Counted from the first letter of the stretch, positions 44,150 to 57,460 are shown. The stretch: 64,000 nucleotides of DNA from Telopea speciosissima (GCF_018873765.1 NC_057923.1:6460413-6524412); one strand, 5' to 3'. The notes: a model not told the origin generated them from the letters alone. Numbers and translations are program-made.

Positions 44150-47100
44150 TGGGGTTCTGCAGCTAGGGTCGCCCAACGGCGAGGGTGATTCTCCCTAAGT
44201 CGTAGAGAGAGAAGTGGAAAAGGGAGTTCGATGGCTGGTTATGGTTGGTTGTGGGTGTCATTAGGGTTGGGCACGGAAGAGAAACAAAAGACCAACAAGG
44301 AAAACAGTAACGAAAAGTAGAGAGAAGATAGAAACTATTTACCTGATATAGGGAAAGGAATAGGTCAATGGGGAAAAAGGAAAACAGCACACTGTTAGCT
44401 CTTGACTACAAGAAGTCGCGCTACTGCAACTCAACTCTGTAAGTTTCATTCCATCTCTCTGTAGTATTGTGTTTACAAGCACATATAACTAAAGGGAAAG
44501 AGAACGCTACCCGTGCCCAGACACACTGGAGCGTGAAGTGACCGCCGTGCCCCCGAGATTTTCCTCCTTTCCATGGGGCTGCAGAGGTCATTTCATGTGT
44601 CCCTGTGTCTGGGTGCAGGGGCAGGGCACCGCACGCTCCCAGGTATCGTTCTTTCTCCCATAAATAATAAAGACTCCTATAAAATAAAACCAACTCTATC
44701 AAGGAAACTAGAGCAACTAGAACACTAAAATAAACTCAAACATGTGAAGTAGCAACTCCTATGTAGCTAACTCTTACCAAAATAAAACCAAATAAAATAA
44801 AAGAGAAGATTATATGTTTTTTTTTTATGGAAAGAGAAAATATATATTCCTTAGAAAGTAGTATTTTTATCGCGAGGTTATGAACATGAAGATTAGATGT
44901 TATCATTCCAACATGGTAATAAATCCTGCCAACCCTTCTTGGACCAAAACCCGGATTGGGACGGTTCCATCTAGGCGTAAGCTTTCATAGCAGTTGTGCT
45001 GGTCTAACCACGTCAACGCCACTGCATCAAAAGGACTCAAATAATTGTAGGCATAAAACACTAGCTGCATTTCGTGATTGTCACTTAAAAAAGAAAGCTC
45101 TCATAATGTTGCCTCCTGCATTAGGTTCTAGCGCATCGATTTTTCACTTCAAATATGCTGATGCTCGGATCCAAAGAAATTCCAAATCAAATAAATTAAT
45201 GAAGTCTGAAGAAACAATTCCACCTGGTTTGAAACTCCACTGATACCCATACAACTCAACTCAACTGTGTGCAAATCTTATCGATAGTTTAAAAAAGTGG
45301 ACCGAACTGGTTGAACCAGATATAGAACCTCCCTGTTTTCTTTAAGAACCACCCGGTTTTTAGGGGAGAGGTGATTACTAAAAACCAGAACTGGGGGCTT
45401 TGTCAGTTCAACCTCCAGTCTAGTTCTCAAAACTATCGTCCCATCCCAACTAAATGGCGTTGGCCACAAGTCTATTCTATTTCAAGGTGAAATCTCATGT
45501 TACTTGTGAGTTTACTGGTACTCGTGAGTTTACTTATTATATGCCTTTACCCCAAATGCAACCACACTAGGGGCATTATATGAGTTAGCTATCACTAGGT
45601 ATCCTCACAATTCAGAAAGCAAATGTTGAAGACCAAACTACTCAAATTAAGGCAAAACAATGTGATCAGATGTTATGTGACACCAAATCAACCTGGTTTG
45701 AACTTTGAACTGCTATTCCATTAACTTTTATTTATTACATAATTAACCCTGAAAACCATAAAATAAAATATTATAAGAACCATCATAACTTGTCAAGTGT
45801 CAACAATTCAAAAAATAAGCACATTGAATAAATTAAGAAAAATATAGAAATACGATGTCAATACGTGAAACAGGCGTGTCAGGGTTAATTAAGCAAAAAT
45901 ATAGCAATACTATGTCAATAGGAATGCAGTTGAAGCAATCATAAAAATCCTAGAAGACCTGAATGATTCTGTAAGTTCTTCTAAACCCCCCCCCAGTGAG
46001 TTATGGCCATGTCAGTTACCTCGTTTATGGGAGTGTAAGTTCAAAAATTAAAACAAGAGCTCAACTGTTCCACACTTTCTCAACTTGAATAGGATTATGT
46101 GTGTTATGACTCACAATCTCCGCTCATACCATGTGGGTCCTGTATCAGTGTGTCCTAATTTTATTGATGATCCATCACTTGGGAGAATGATGGGAACTGG
46201 AGGCTATTCTTTACAAGCTCTTCAAAGATGATTGGCAAGACATAGAGGTTATCTTGAGATGTTCACGTTGTAATTTAATGTTCTCCTGTTCCTTCAAACC
46301 TGCATCTATGTTTGCTTTGCTGCTGCACATATGATTTCTTTTAATTGGGAACAGTTAACTTGCCCACTCTTTGAAGCTTCATATGATTTTTTTGTGTGAA
46401 AAGATTCATTAATTGATGTTAAAGAAGAAAGGATATGCACTTTTTTTTTTTGTCACCATAAGAATTGTAGTATCTTGGTTTTAATGTTTGATCACTTATT
46501 GTAAAATTTTCTTGTATCCCAGGAAGTAGCAGTGGAACCATACAGTACTTCAAATATTTCAGGTGGTAAATGTTCCAGTGAAGTTTTTGATGATCGAGGG
46601 GATAAACAAAGTGAAAGAGATGAAGCTTAGACACTCAACTCAAACTTGGATAATTTTTTCAAGTGAGAACAAAATTGCGTTGGTTTCAGCTTCAGTTGTA
46701 CAAAAGAGGTACAGAAAGGACAGACCCCTCCGAACGCACATAGGTAGTTCCCTGTTTTGGCTAAAAGCATGATTTGTAAGGCCTTGGGATCCATGAGGTG
46801 TAAATTGTTGTACTCATAGATGAATATCGGACTAATAAGATTTTGAGTCTCGAAGTATTTACTGTTGTAGAATGCCTTATTATGTAACAATTGTCTGCCA
46901 AATCCAATTTTCCACAAAAGGTAATTGTCTTCCCCCCCCTTCCCCCCTTTCTTGATTCCCCAGATTCAACAACATTAGTTATGAACATGGATGGAAGTTG
47001 TAATCAAATTAACACAAAAGCCCAGGATGCCGGATTAGTGCTGTAGGAAATCTTCCATCACAAATGGTCTCTATGTTGTTTAGAGACAGCCCAGTGGGAT

Positions 47101-47564
47101 TCCAGGCCATTTGATGAGTTGATTCGCCTATTCGGCTCCGACAATGATGTTTCCTTCTTAAAATGTGGTTTAAGGAAAATTTGGCCCTTCTAATAACTGG
47201 CATATGTAAACTTGGCAATCACCCTTTATTAAGTGGATATGTTTGCCATAAAACCCACATTGTTTTGTTTGTTGAATTTCAAGCCAATTTGGGGGAATAA
47301 TTTGCGATAAGCAGAGGGTAACATAACTAGCAGGGATTGTAATACGTTACAATCCTTTACCTCTACCAAGACAAATGCTTTTCTAAGCAAATCGAAACTT
47401 GCATAGATGGAATCCAAAGATGAACCTCTCTGTACATGAGTTGGAAAGTAAAAACAAAATAAGCGATCTGCAGAAAACCCATTATCCAATCCCAATCCAA
47501 CTCTGAAACAAAAAATTACAGTGCAAAGGGGGCAAAGACAAGACGAAGGGGCACCAATTGTTAA
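44150..47564. other. Convergent intergenic region between ALB and the MA3 gene
   Basis: The two flanking genes point at each other, so both 3' untranslated regions lie here. Apart from a diverged foldback element at 44502-44655 and a C run near 46930-46950, I recognise nothing. An open piece after TATTTCAG at 46562 is 69 codons long but matches no family that I know. Confidence 0.4.
44502..44655. mobile_element. Diverged foldback element related to the GTTCTCTG family
   Basis: GCCCAGACACACTGGAGCG, GAAGTGACCGCCGTGCCCCC, a GGTCATTTCATG loop and GTGTCTGGGTGCAGGGGC give the same architecture as the main family. Pairing of CCGTGCCCAGACAC with GTGTCTGGGTGCAGG supports a foldback. Outer ends read AACGCTACC and GGTATCGTTC. 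Confidence 0.5.
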
Positions 47565-50500
47565 TCAAGCAAAAACGGTCAGGAATCCAAAATATGGAAG
47601 AAGCCACCCATTCCTCTTAGCATGCTCCACATAGAACTTGAACTTCTCCTCTGCATTAGGGATGTCGAGAGCAAGATCTTCGAGTCCATCCCTTATCCTG
47701 GTGAAGCCTTTGGTCATCTGGTTGATGGTGATCAGTCCTTCTGCGAAGCACTCCTGCAGCAAATCCAGCATCCTATCATTCTTCTTTTCCATAGCCATAA
47801 CCAGTGCCTTCTTCACCACTTCATGGTTAAAGAATGGCATCCCAAGGTCCCTGATGCACTGGCAAGCTTCAGCCACTACACCCCCACTTTCATACTCCTC
47901 CAGGAGCTTTGTTATCTTGTCCTTGGCATCCTCCACGGCCCAACCAGTGCCACCACCCCAGCACCTCAAAATCCTCTCACCTGCATGGCGAGCTCCAAGG
48001 AGCGAGCGGGCCATGTGGACAGTCTCACTCCCACTGCAATTCAGTGGTAGCTTACTGCTTATCTCATCCAAGTTCAAAGGAGCCAGTACATCATCAACTA
48101 CTGCCCTAGCCAGAAAGTATGCAAGCTCATTTGAGGCATCCAATATGTCCAGTGCAGTATCTTCTGCAGACTCCAGAAGCATAACAAACCCATTAACTAT
48201 GTCTACAGTAGAGAAGATCTCAGAATGAAGTGCTGATAGCAGAACAGATGACATCTCCTTCTCTCTGTTCTTCCTGTCCATGGCAAGGGTGATCAGCTTC
48301 TTGAGGAAAACTGGATTGAACTCAGCAACTGCAAGATCTTCAAGGCTTCTAATGAGTTCTGGTATATCATCTGAAAGAAAATATTCGTGGATGATAGTCA
48401 CAGCCTCTTCCTTGAATCGTTTCACTTTTTCTTCATCATTTCCTACCAACTCCCCATCATCAGCTGATGTTTTGAGAAATGAAGCATCCAGCCACCCCTC
48501 AGAGATGGCTTTTGGGACTAGTGACTGGAACAATGTTTTTGCTGACGGAATGTCAAGAGAGAGGTCATCCAAGCTCTCAGCAAGCCGGCCGAATCCCTTT
48601 GTCATCTGACTAGAACTTATGAGGCCTTCTTCTGCCGCTTCTTTCAACACCTTAAATATAAGTGGTTCTGCTGTTCGAATTTCCATGGCAAGGATTAAAG
48701 CCCTCTTTACTACTTCATGATGGAAAAATGTGACGCCTAATTCCCTTATACATCTGCATGCCTCCACAGTATCTCCACTCTCAACGTATTCCCTCAACAA
48801 GTCTGAAATCTTTTTCTTCACTTCTTCAACAGTTATATGTGTGCTACCACCCCATCGCCGCTCCACAAGTTCAGCATGGTGGGGAGCAGACAAATAGCTC
48901 TTCTCTGCAGTTTGTAAAACCTGATGTCCTTTTAAAGAATCCGGGAGTGTTTTCTTTGCCCTGGTAATGAAAGCCGGAGGAAGAATGTCATCAACCACAG
49001 CACGTGCAATGAACAGTGCCAGAATATCAACAGCATCAAGTATGTCAAGTGCCAAATCATCAGCAGACTCCAGAAGCAAGAGAAATCCTTGGCTGATTTC
49101 GGCTGAGCTGATTACATCAGCATAGAGAGCTGATAGTAAAACTGAAGCCATCTCCTTCTCCTTATCATGCCTGTCCATGGCCATCGAAATGAGTCTCTTA
49201 ACAAAATAGGGATGATACTCACTTGAGCCAAGTTCTCTGAGGTCAGAAGCTGCCAATTCCACATCTCCTGTGCTAAAATATTCCTCTATGATAGCAACCA
49301 CTGCTTTCTTGTATTCATCAAGGGGATCAGAAATGGTAGAACCTACAAGCTGATATGGTTCCTGGTGGAGATCAGGCAAAAGAGATTAATTAGAAATGAT
49401 TTCTTGGAATTAATACAAGTTGATCCATTTCTTGGAATTAATACGTGTTATCCATGTTCATAAACAATCCAACTACAGTAGAAAGCTGCAACAAGTGCAA
49501 GTGCTAGTTGACGCCTCTAAGAACAAGAACAGATAGTAGACTAAGAACATATGCAAAGCAAGGTGGAAAAGCAAATCAAAGAGGGGAGAGAGAAAGTGGG
49601 AGGAAAAGCAGCAAAACAGAGAACAGACCAACCTCGCCACTGTCATAATTAGGATCGTTCCGATCTACACAGAAACCACCATCAGTATCGAGTAGTTTAC
49701 CCCATGTTCCTTTCCCACCAGCACCATCTATCATCATTGTCAATGAAAGCAACAGCTTATCAGTAAGAATATAGACTAATCAGGAATTGCTTATACAGTG
49801 CAAGTAATATACCACCAAAAGTAGAAGAAAAGCAAGTGTGCATCCTTTAAGTAACACTGAACAAGAAATATGAGTAGTCAATGACACTGAGGATTAGCTA
49901 CTACTCATACACTCAAAGCATGGAAGCTTTAAATATTAGCTTATAGTACAGGATAACTTCTTTAAGGCTCCTTTAGAATCCACCAAGAGGTTACACCTCG
50001 GGCTTATATTGGGTAAATTTTCAAAAACATGAAATAATAACATCCAAGAGGATTGTCAGGTTAAGGTTTTCCACTTGCCCAGAGATTAAGCATAAATCTC
50101 TTCAGAAGCCTCATAATTATGCAATGATTGCAAGGGAGGAAGTGCATGTTTCTTTTTTCAGACAAGGATACATTTTCCCTCATTATTATAATGTTGCATT
50201 TATAGAGTCCAGGTATAGAGAGGCTCCTCTCCCTGGGACCCCCTAATTCTGCAACATGTCAAGATGATGTGGCAATCCTGACCGTTGGATAGACAAGGGA
50301 TGGTCTGGATAAGCCACATGTCAAATCATAGAAACAATGCTCTTATACACGAAACCAGAGACTCGCGAGATGAAATTCACTGTAACACCATTATTGACAT
50401 CTCTAGACCATTGAATGTAGACTATCAAAGGATTTTCCAATGTAACCAAATTTAAGTGCTAAGCTATGACAATGACTCTTATTAGGGGTCCTAATAGCTA

Positions 50501-51969
50501 TCCTCATCACCAGTTTAGAAGTCTCCCTAGCAGAAAAAGACTTGTAACCTCTTTACATGGTGAAACTTTTTCCCTTTATCCTCCTGGCCTTAAATTTTAG
50601 TGTTTAAAACTCTTCAATCTGTTTTTGTTGATGTCACCACTGAAATTCTTAAGGTATCTAGCTGAGCAATGAAAACATTTCTCATCCTTGTTCCCGGTCT
50701 GTTAGTTGGACAGGGACCAGCCAATATCCTCTTTATGGTAAAGCATCTGTGATGATGTTAAGATGGATGTGCGGAAAAAAGAAGAAGGATAAAGTATGGA
50801 ATGAACGTATTAGAGCGGACGTGGGAGTTGCCCCGATCAGTGACAAGCTTCGAGACAGTTGTTTAAGGTTGTTTGGTCATATTCATCGGAGGCCTAGGGA
50901 TGCCCTAATAAGGAGGAGTGATATGATTCCAATTGAAGGAGCTAAAAAAGCTAGGGGCAGGCCTAAAATGACCATAGGAGAAGTGGTGAGGAAGAACATG
51001 CAAACTCTAGGTCTTGTACCAAGTATGACTTTGGATAGGGCCTATTGGAGGGCAAGGATCTATGTAGCAAACCCCATTTAGCTGAGTTTCTCCTGCCATG
51101 TTGGGTTGGGCTTCTTTCCACTTACTATCTTTCATCTTTCATTTGTCATTTGCCATTTTCCATTTTCCATTTTCCATTTCTCTTCTCTTTCCGCATTCTT
51201 TTTTGCTAAAACTCAGTTTTCCTTTATTCTGAAAATCTAAAGTTTTTTTTTTGGGTTGTGAGTGCTTTTGTGGTACCAATACTCAGATCCCTGGTTCCCT
51301 AAGTACAAAATCTTAAGATTTTGACCTTTGAGGAAACCAAAGGTATTGATTGAAAATCTAAAGTTTAATAGGCTTACTTAACAAGCTAATAAACCCTAAA
51401 ATATCAGATACGAAATATACCCTTCATAAACCATAATAATACCTATAACCAAACTAGATCCTTGCCCAAAACCATATTACCTATGACCAAACTAGATCCT
51501 TGCCCAAAAAGGCCTCTTTCATTTTCCAAGCATATTAGTTCCAGTCAAATCCCTTTAAACAGTTGTAACTGACAGGTTTCAATCAGAAAGAATACAACCA
51601 AAAAAATACATACGAATGGATATTAAAAGAGGCTAAATGAGAGAAAACAAAAAAAACAAAACGATTGCATTGCATTTTTTTTCCCCTGTAAGTATCTGAG
51701 GCAAGCCATACAATTTCAACCAACCAGCAGGGCGAAAAATGTTTAAATGCACAGTACTCACCCTTCTTCACGCGAAAGACTTTCCCAGAGTGTGACCGAC
51801 GGATATGCCTCACCCCAAACCCAAAAGTCGGGGCCTTCCCACCAGTAGAAACTTTAATATGGTGCTCAGGAAGTAGGGAAGTAGGGGATTTGGGCGAAGA
51901 AGACAAAACCTCTGCATTCTTCAAGATTTCCCTCTGCTCATCGGTCAGAAACCCCTCATTTGAAGCCAT
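47565..51969 (-). CDS. MRF: MA3-domain translation regulatory factor (MRF/ECIP1 family)
   Basis: Three coding exons: 51762-51969, 49633-49727 and 47565-49361, all with GT/AG borders and agreeing phases, give 699 residues. The N-terminal part has the conserved LTDEQREILKNAE, HHIKVSTGGKAP and, across the first junction, DGAGGKGTWGKLLDTD. Four MA3 repeats follow at roughly 115-235, 280-400, 415-535 and 575-695, each with the DLREL/IRELG...HEVVKRAL...AM and DDLALDILDA pattern. In Arabidopsis these proteins bind eIF4A and ribosomes and adjust translation under TOR control and energy shortage; one member binds EIN2. The paralogue most like this copy cannot be fixed by eye. The 2-kb first coding intron holds an antisense RTE fragment. 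A further intron (51973-52196) lies in the leader, ending 3 bases before the ATG. Confidence 0.95.
50698..51180 (+). mobile_element. RTE-type LINE fragment, 3' end
   Basis: It encodes the C-terminal part of an RTE-clade reverse transcriptase: MLRWMCGKKKKDKVWNERIR, GVAPISDKLRDSCLRLFGHI, RRPRDALIRRSD, KKARGRPKMTIGEVVRKNMQ. It then shows the 3' tail GTTGGGTTGGGCTTC and a degenerate TTTCCAT repeat at about 51140-51180. The 110-codon frame is still open. It lies antisense in the MRF intron and is 5'-truncated. Confidence 0.85.
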
Positions 51970-51972
51970 TTA

Positions 51973-52196
51973 CTGCGTCAGGAAATCAGCATAATACGAA
52001 TAAATCATTAGACTCACAAAAGCGGGCCAGTTTTGCACCCCACAGAAGGTTTTCGATCGCTAAACAAAAGAATACAAAAAAAAAAAAAAAAACACTAATG
52101 AACTACAAATACAGTCAAACGATACATTGACGGCGTTTACAACAACTTAGTTATAGTTTGAACACTGAACAATTAGTAGGGCCAAACGAAATTTAC
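51973..52196 (-). other. Leader intron of the MRF gene
   Basis: On the minus strand the donor TTCGAG|GTAAATTT and acceptor CTGACGCAG|TAAATGG bound a 224-bp AT-rich intron with a poly-T tract before the acceptor. It ends 3 bases upstream of the start codon. Leader introns are common in this family and often raise expression. Confidence 0.75.
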
Positions 52197-52639
52197 CTCG
52201 AAAGGGTGAATCAGCATAAAAAAGAACAAACACGTAACAGAACCTCTGCACTTTGGAATGTCGAAAATCGGCAATTCTGAACCCTAATCTATCATTGAAG
52301 TTGCAGAGATTTTCCTCCAACAAGTGCTTCTGTACTTGGCCCGGATCTCGAGCCAAGACAGTAACAGGAACCGGATCTTGGTATCAATAGCCAATAACAG
52401 TGGAGTAATAAGGCAATAAATCTGCAAAAAAATAAACCCTAGAAATATAACCTTACGAGTTGCGAGGGAGAGATCCAGAACCGTTATCTCGTCCCTCTCT
52501 CTTACACTTCTTACTACTAAAAGGAAAGAAAGGAATGAGAGACGAGAGAGATGGAGACAAAGTGAGAGAAATGAGGAATGATGGGGAGAAGAAAAATGAA
52601 GAGGGGCGGCTTGGGCGGTTAGGCTTGTCCTTTGGGGAT

Positions 52640-52724
52640 GCCTTTTATATAAAGGCTTCAGATTCGTGTTACACGTCACCAACCGTACTAGCTTTTATAA
52701 ATCTCTGAGAGTTTCCACGTGGTG
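52640..52724 (-). promoter_or_regulatory. MRF promoter: TATA box, ACGT element and G-box
   Basis: On the minus strand TTTATATAAAAG (52643-52654) is a strong TATA box. It lies about 35 bases before the pyrimidine-rich leader that starts near 52610. Upstream are GTGACGTGT (ACGT core, about 52671-52679) and the perfect palindrome CCACGTGG (52715-52722), a G-box bound by bZIP and bHLH factors. ACGT elements fit the starvation and darkness response reported for this family, which is inference. Confidence 0.7.
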
Positions 52725-53042
52725 GTTGTCTTTAAGCCAATACGTGATTATTCCCCGTTTCTTATGCTGCCACTTGGCTGTGGTTGATTGCTGCCACCAT
52801 AGAGGAGTGGTCGCATAGAATAATCTATTCGGTTTTGGCTTTGAATGTAAATATTGTAGGGGAAAGGGTTTCTTACAAAGGTAGTGTAAAAAGGAATCTG
52901 CATGTTACACCAATGAGAGGTTGGAAAATGGTATCATTCATATGGATCTATATAGGGTTGATATAATCAAAATAAGAAAGAGAATGTCAGTGTAAGTCTC
53001 ACTATTTATTATGTAAGAAGGGTATAAGGGAATCTGTACAAG

Positions 53043-53229
53043 ATTATTATCCTTTCCAACTCCTAAAGTGTGGTGGCAGTGCTAGGTGGAGATGTTGACA
53101 CCTGACACTAGTCACATCTAACAGTCTGATCTCATTGATATGGATGGTTGGATGCGGCAACTGCTAGGTGTCAACATCTCTACCTAGCACTGCTGCATTG
53201 CCACACTTTAAGGAATTGGAGATGATAAT
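53043..53229. mobile_element. Foldback MITE with arms of about 65 bp
   Basis: The left arm (TATCCTTTCCAACTCC, AAAGTGTGGTGGCAGTGC, TAGGTGGAGATGTTGACACC) pairs with the right arm (GGTGTCAACATCTCTACC, GCACTGCTGCATTGCCACAC, AAGGAATTGGAGATGATA). The 55-base loop carries no gene. The superfamily is undetermined. Confidence 0.8.
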
Positions 53230-54041
53230 TTTTCACATTTACAAATGCAATGCAAGCAATTTTTTTCTCATATTGTTGAAGATTCATTTACCCATAGCCA
53301 AGGAAATCAACAGTCATTATATCGGCCCTTTGTATATATATATTTTTTTTACAAAAGATTGTATCTGTTTAACAAAACTAGAGGTTATATATTTTTGTAC
53401 ATATAGGTGGGGGTACACCACTTAACTGTTATATTAGTGAAGTTCCCAGATATTTCAGCAAACTTAAAAAAACTAGTTATAATGTTCCATGGGACTGGGG
53501 TTCGAAGACTATGGTGTTGAATATGTTAATTGTAGTTTTAGACTTCACTTCATCCCAATGATTTTGTAATTTTCATCATCCACAATGTTGTTACAAAATT
53601 TATAGAACTATATTAAACTGAAACCGAAATCAAACTGGCTAACTGAGACCAAATAGAAAGCAGTTTTAGTCTGAAAATTTGTAAGTTAATGGAATTCGGT
53701 TTGGTTTTGATTTATACCTATTACAGCATGACCCAAATCAAAACCGAACAGTTTAACTGAAAATGTTAAACTAACACCCTTATGTATAATATTTCTTTCC
53801 TCACAAGAAACTGGAGAAAATTAGCAATACGTGTGCACTTCTACTATGGAACTTTGAGAAGAGAAGGTTGTGTTAGTTGTGAATTAAAAATAATAGGCTC
53901 CGTTTGATAATGCTTTTGTTGTTTTTTACTCTTTTTGTTTTAAGAAATTGCCATTAGAAAACAAAAATGTTTGATAACTACTTTGTTCTTTTTAATCTGT
54001 AGTTTCCTACAATAAGAATTATAAAATTGTATTTAAGTATA

Positions 54042-54178
54042 GGGGTTGATGTTCTCTGTGCCGCCGCAGTCTGCACCCAGACACATGGGCTGAATATTCA
54101 GGGGGGCAAGGTGGTCATTTCGCTCACCCCAATGTGTCTGGACGCAGCCTACACCCCCAGCACAGAGAACATTTGGCC
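54042..54178. mobile_element. Foldback element, GTTCTCTGTGCCGCAG family, copy 4
   Basis: Left arm GATGTTCTCTGTGCCGCCGC, right arm ...CCAGCACAGAGAACATTTGG, loop AAGGTGGTCATTTCGCTCACC. Some arm positions have changed, with GTGTCTGGACGC in place of GTGCTTGGGCGC. Confidence 0.75.
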
Positions 54179-54916
54179 ATAAGTATATTTGTATTTGTAA
54201 CAAGGGTAAATTTTTTTCACATGGCAAATGAGATGGCGCAAAATTTGTTGAACAAGTGGACTCTGGAGTCCCCTGCTCACATGTCCAATTTCAACCTAAT
54301 CAACAAAAAAGCCCTAAGATTCCTAATTTTAGAGGTTGGACAGGGATATTTTAGGATGAGTTTAACTTGTGCTAGCTCTATACATAGCCAAGCAGTCTCA
54401 AAAAACCGAAACTTAAAGGGCAGAAGGGGTGAGGGAAGGAGGGGGGTTGGTTGGGGAGAGAGAGACAAGAGTTTCAGCTTTCCTGTTTTTCAATATGGAT
54501 TAGCTCAAGCAGGCTGTGGTCGATTCCATGAATCACAAGTCTCAGCTTGCTTAGGTTTATAGGGCTCATAGTCTTATACTAGTATAAACAAGCATAGTTT
54601 TGCCAACAATGGTTAAAAGGGGAAAAAAGTTATTTTAGTAACTAGATGCAGTAAAGCCAGAAGCCAGAAGCCAGAAGCCTCTTACCCATCATCTACTTAA
54701 GAATGTATCCAGGACATGATTTAACCCATTACTTGACGCGTTAGAGTATACATTAAAAAAAAAAAAAAAACAAAAACATAAAAACCCTCTAAGAAGTGGC
54801 ATAAGCAAAATTTACAACATAATATTCACCAGTAGCATGTAGAAGATCCAGCTGACCTAGAGCTGACAATTATCGCTTTCCCTACATATTCTGTCACAAG
54901 CTCATCCTACATTGAT

Positions 54917-57428
54917 TCATACCATGTTGGGCCTTTGAGGAAGCAAAAGATTATAGAACTTGTCATGCAAGAAGAAATTCTTACCCTTGCTATCAACAGC
55001 CTTTTTCCACCCACACCACCCACCATTCACAATCTTTTTTAGCTCATCATTACCCGTGTAGTGAGGATCCAGTATAAGGAATGCACAATCACCACTTGTC
55101 TCATTGTAGTCAACTCCCAGTAGGGTGTATGCAAGAACACCGCCACCTGCAGCAAATTATAAAGGCTCAGATGGAAGAAACACCCGTGTTTGTGTGTGTG
55201 AAAACTACCACTGCACCAAATCTAAGTAACTTGTTCATTGCTAGTCTGCTTCACATTTCATGCATTAATATTGTCTAGGTCTGTTTGTCTCATGGCAGTG
55301 ACAGTCCAGAAGGGCACCAATTTTTCTATCTAACCTCATTGATTAAACAAGAAATCATAGGTATGTTCTCATCGAGACTATTTACTGGGCTCATCACCAT
55401 CTCAACGATTTCTGGATCTCTTCTCATAAAAAGACTCGACGAAAAGGTGCATTGCTGTACTGACCAATCATGACTGGGGTTCCTTGGTTCTCAAAATGCA
55501 TGGCCAGTTCACGACATTTCTCCGGAAGCTCTGATCCTGATCTCACATTCATAATTTTGCAGCTGACCTGTTCAAATAGCAAATCATTTCTATTAAAAAA
55601 ATTCATTCATTGAAAAAGTAACAGTAGTGTAATGAAGCATACAGAACAATCAGATGTTGACAGCCAATGTAATTTAAACAATCTATGTCATACTCACACC
55701 AAGAAGTTTGTCCAAAACAAAGCTTAATTCAATGGCTCCAATCCATTCACGCGATCCAACAAAGGAAGCCTCTTTGTCACCTATCTCTACAAGTGCCTGT
55801 TGTATTTCTCTAAGAACAGAAATAGTTTTTCAGTTGACCATAATAGTAGGTGTTTAACCCTACCAGACTAGGGTAATCTTTTATATAATAACACTCGTTT
55901 ATGCATCCCTTGTACTGGTTAGTGGTTATAGTCAAAAAAATTGGGGAAAAAGAGGAAGAATCAGTGGAACAAGAATTTACACAGGTAATTAAAACAAATA
56001 TTCAACTTCATTTCTAACTATCTAAAGCAAAAAAAACAATAAGCTGGACGGGTAGCTACTGAGGACAGAAGAGACGAAATATATCACATTAGTTCTGATG
56101 TGTAATATCTTTCACACCTGTGTGAAGGAACTTCAATGGATGTATAGTGCTGGAGTTTAAACCATGAAATTATAGTCTGTAGAGAGCGGTAAGCACATCC
56201 CCATCCCTGGAGAGCAAATAAACATGATAGGTTAGGTCACTGAACTTAAATGCTGTGAGCTCATTCAACTTCTGACAGTATCTATATTAGTTTTTTTTTT
56301 TTTCCACGTTGCATGCGAAGCAAATTAACCACGTTGCATGCGAAGCAAATTAACTGTTGAAAATTAAAAGCAAAACTAAACCAACTTGATCAGCAACATA
56401 GAAAGTCTTCTGGCATTCTAATAAAACAACAGCAACTTTAACATGCATACAAGCATTGTTTTTAAAACTTCTGGGTTTTGCCGGTTTTGACAGGTCAAAC
56501 AGTGGTGCAATGGTAAAAAATTTTAAAAATTGAAATGTGAAGGATGAAGTTTTTCTAGTTCAGCATGTCTAGAGAATTTCTCTAAACGCACAAATATCTG
56601 TCACATGGCAGATTTGATAGAGCTGATTGTGGTGAATCTAGACCATTTTCTAGATATCCATTCGGTCGAGGTTGCCATACCACCCTCCTTCCTCATGGCA
56701 AAACATGGTGTCGATCTATAGATACAAGTTTTACCAGACCAGAAAAACATTTTGCTAAATACGAAATAAAATCGGAAAGGGGGGGCTACAAGGTAGCCCT
56801 TAAATAAGGAACCATCAAATTCAGGAACCATCTGTTTCATTTTTAAATAAGGAAACAAGCGAACTGAACCAGGCAAATTCAGGAACCATCTGTTTTACAA
56901 AAACCCACTGATTTGATTCAGGTTTTCAGTCAAGGCAGTTCCATATCTGGACCGACCAAAAAAATTGGTGGTTCTGTTCTGTCCGGTTCAATGGTTAGTT
57001 CAGTCAGGTTTTAAAGGCTGCACAAAGATAGGACATAAGACAGGACAAAATAATTCAAAAAACTACAACCTCGCTTCCAAGTAGAACATAGTTCATACTG
57101 TCTATAAGTAATTCCCCTCCCCCTAGTAAATTGTTCTATTGTGGTATTACATAAAACCTATAGACCAAAGGAGGTATTTACTGTAACAAACTACTTATTG
57201 ACCAAAGGAGGAATTTACTGCAAAGAACAACTAAAAAACAGATATAGGATTTGAAATTGTGCCTCCCATTCTGTATGGGAATAACTCCCAGGAAAGTGTA
57301 GTCACCAATTCTGGAATTCCAGTACTACTTTTTTTTTGGGGGGTGGGACTAAAGGTCAGCATTTCTAGAAATTAGTGTAGAATTGATGGAACTCCAGCAC
57401 TACAAACTTGATTATCTCCATGTGTGTA

Positions 57429-57460
<32 letters not shown>

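Larger units (their letters stand above)
52725..54916. other. Intergenic stretch between the UFM1 protease and MRF
   Basis: Contains a foldback MITE (53043-53229), a GTTTGATAA-type remnant at about 53893-53990, foldback family copy 4 (54042-54178), an A run near 54754-54770 and a triple AGAAGCC repeat at 54660-54678. No gene is seen. The end next to 54916 should be the 3' untranslated region of the protease gene. Confidence 0.45.

Noticed and set aside
47622-48609. Plus-strand frames of up to 196 codons
   Set aside because: They lie antisense to the MA3 exon, whose minus-strand frame carries the clear domain signal.
50749-51081. Host gene inside the MRF intron
   Set aside because: The 110-codon frame is the C-terminal end of an RTE reverse transcriptase, a transposon piece.
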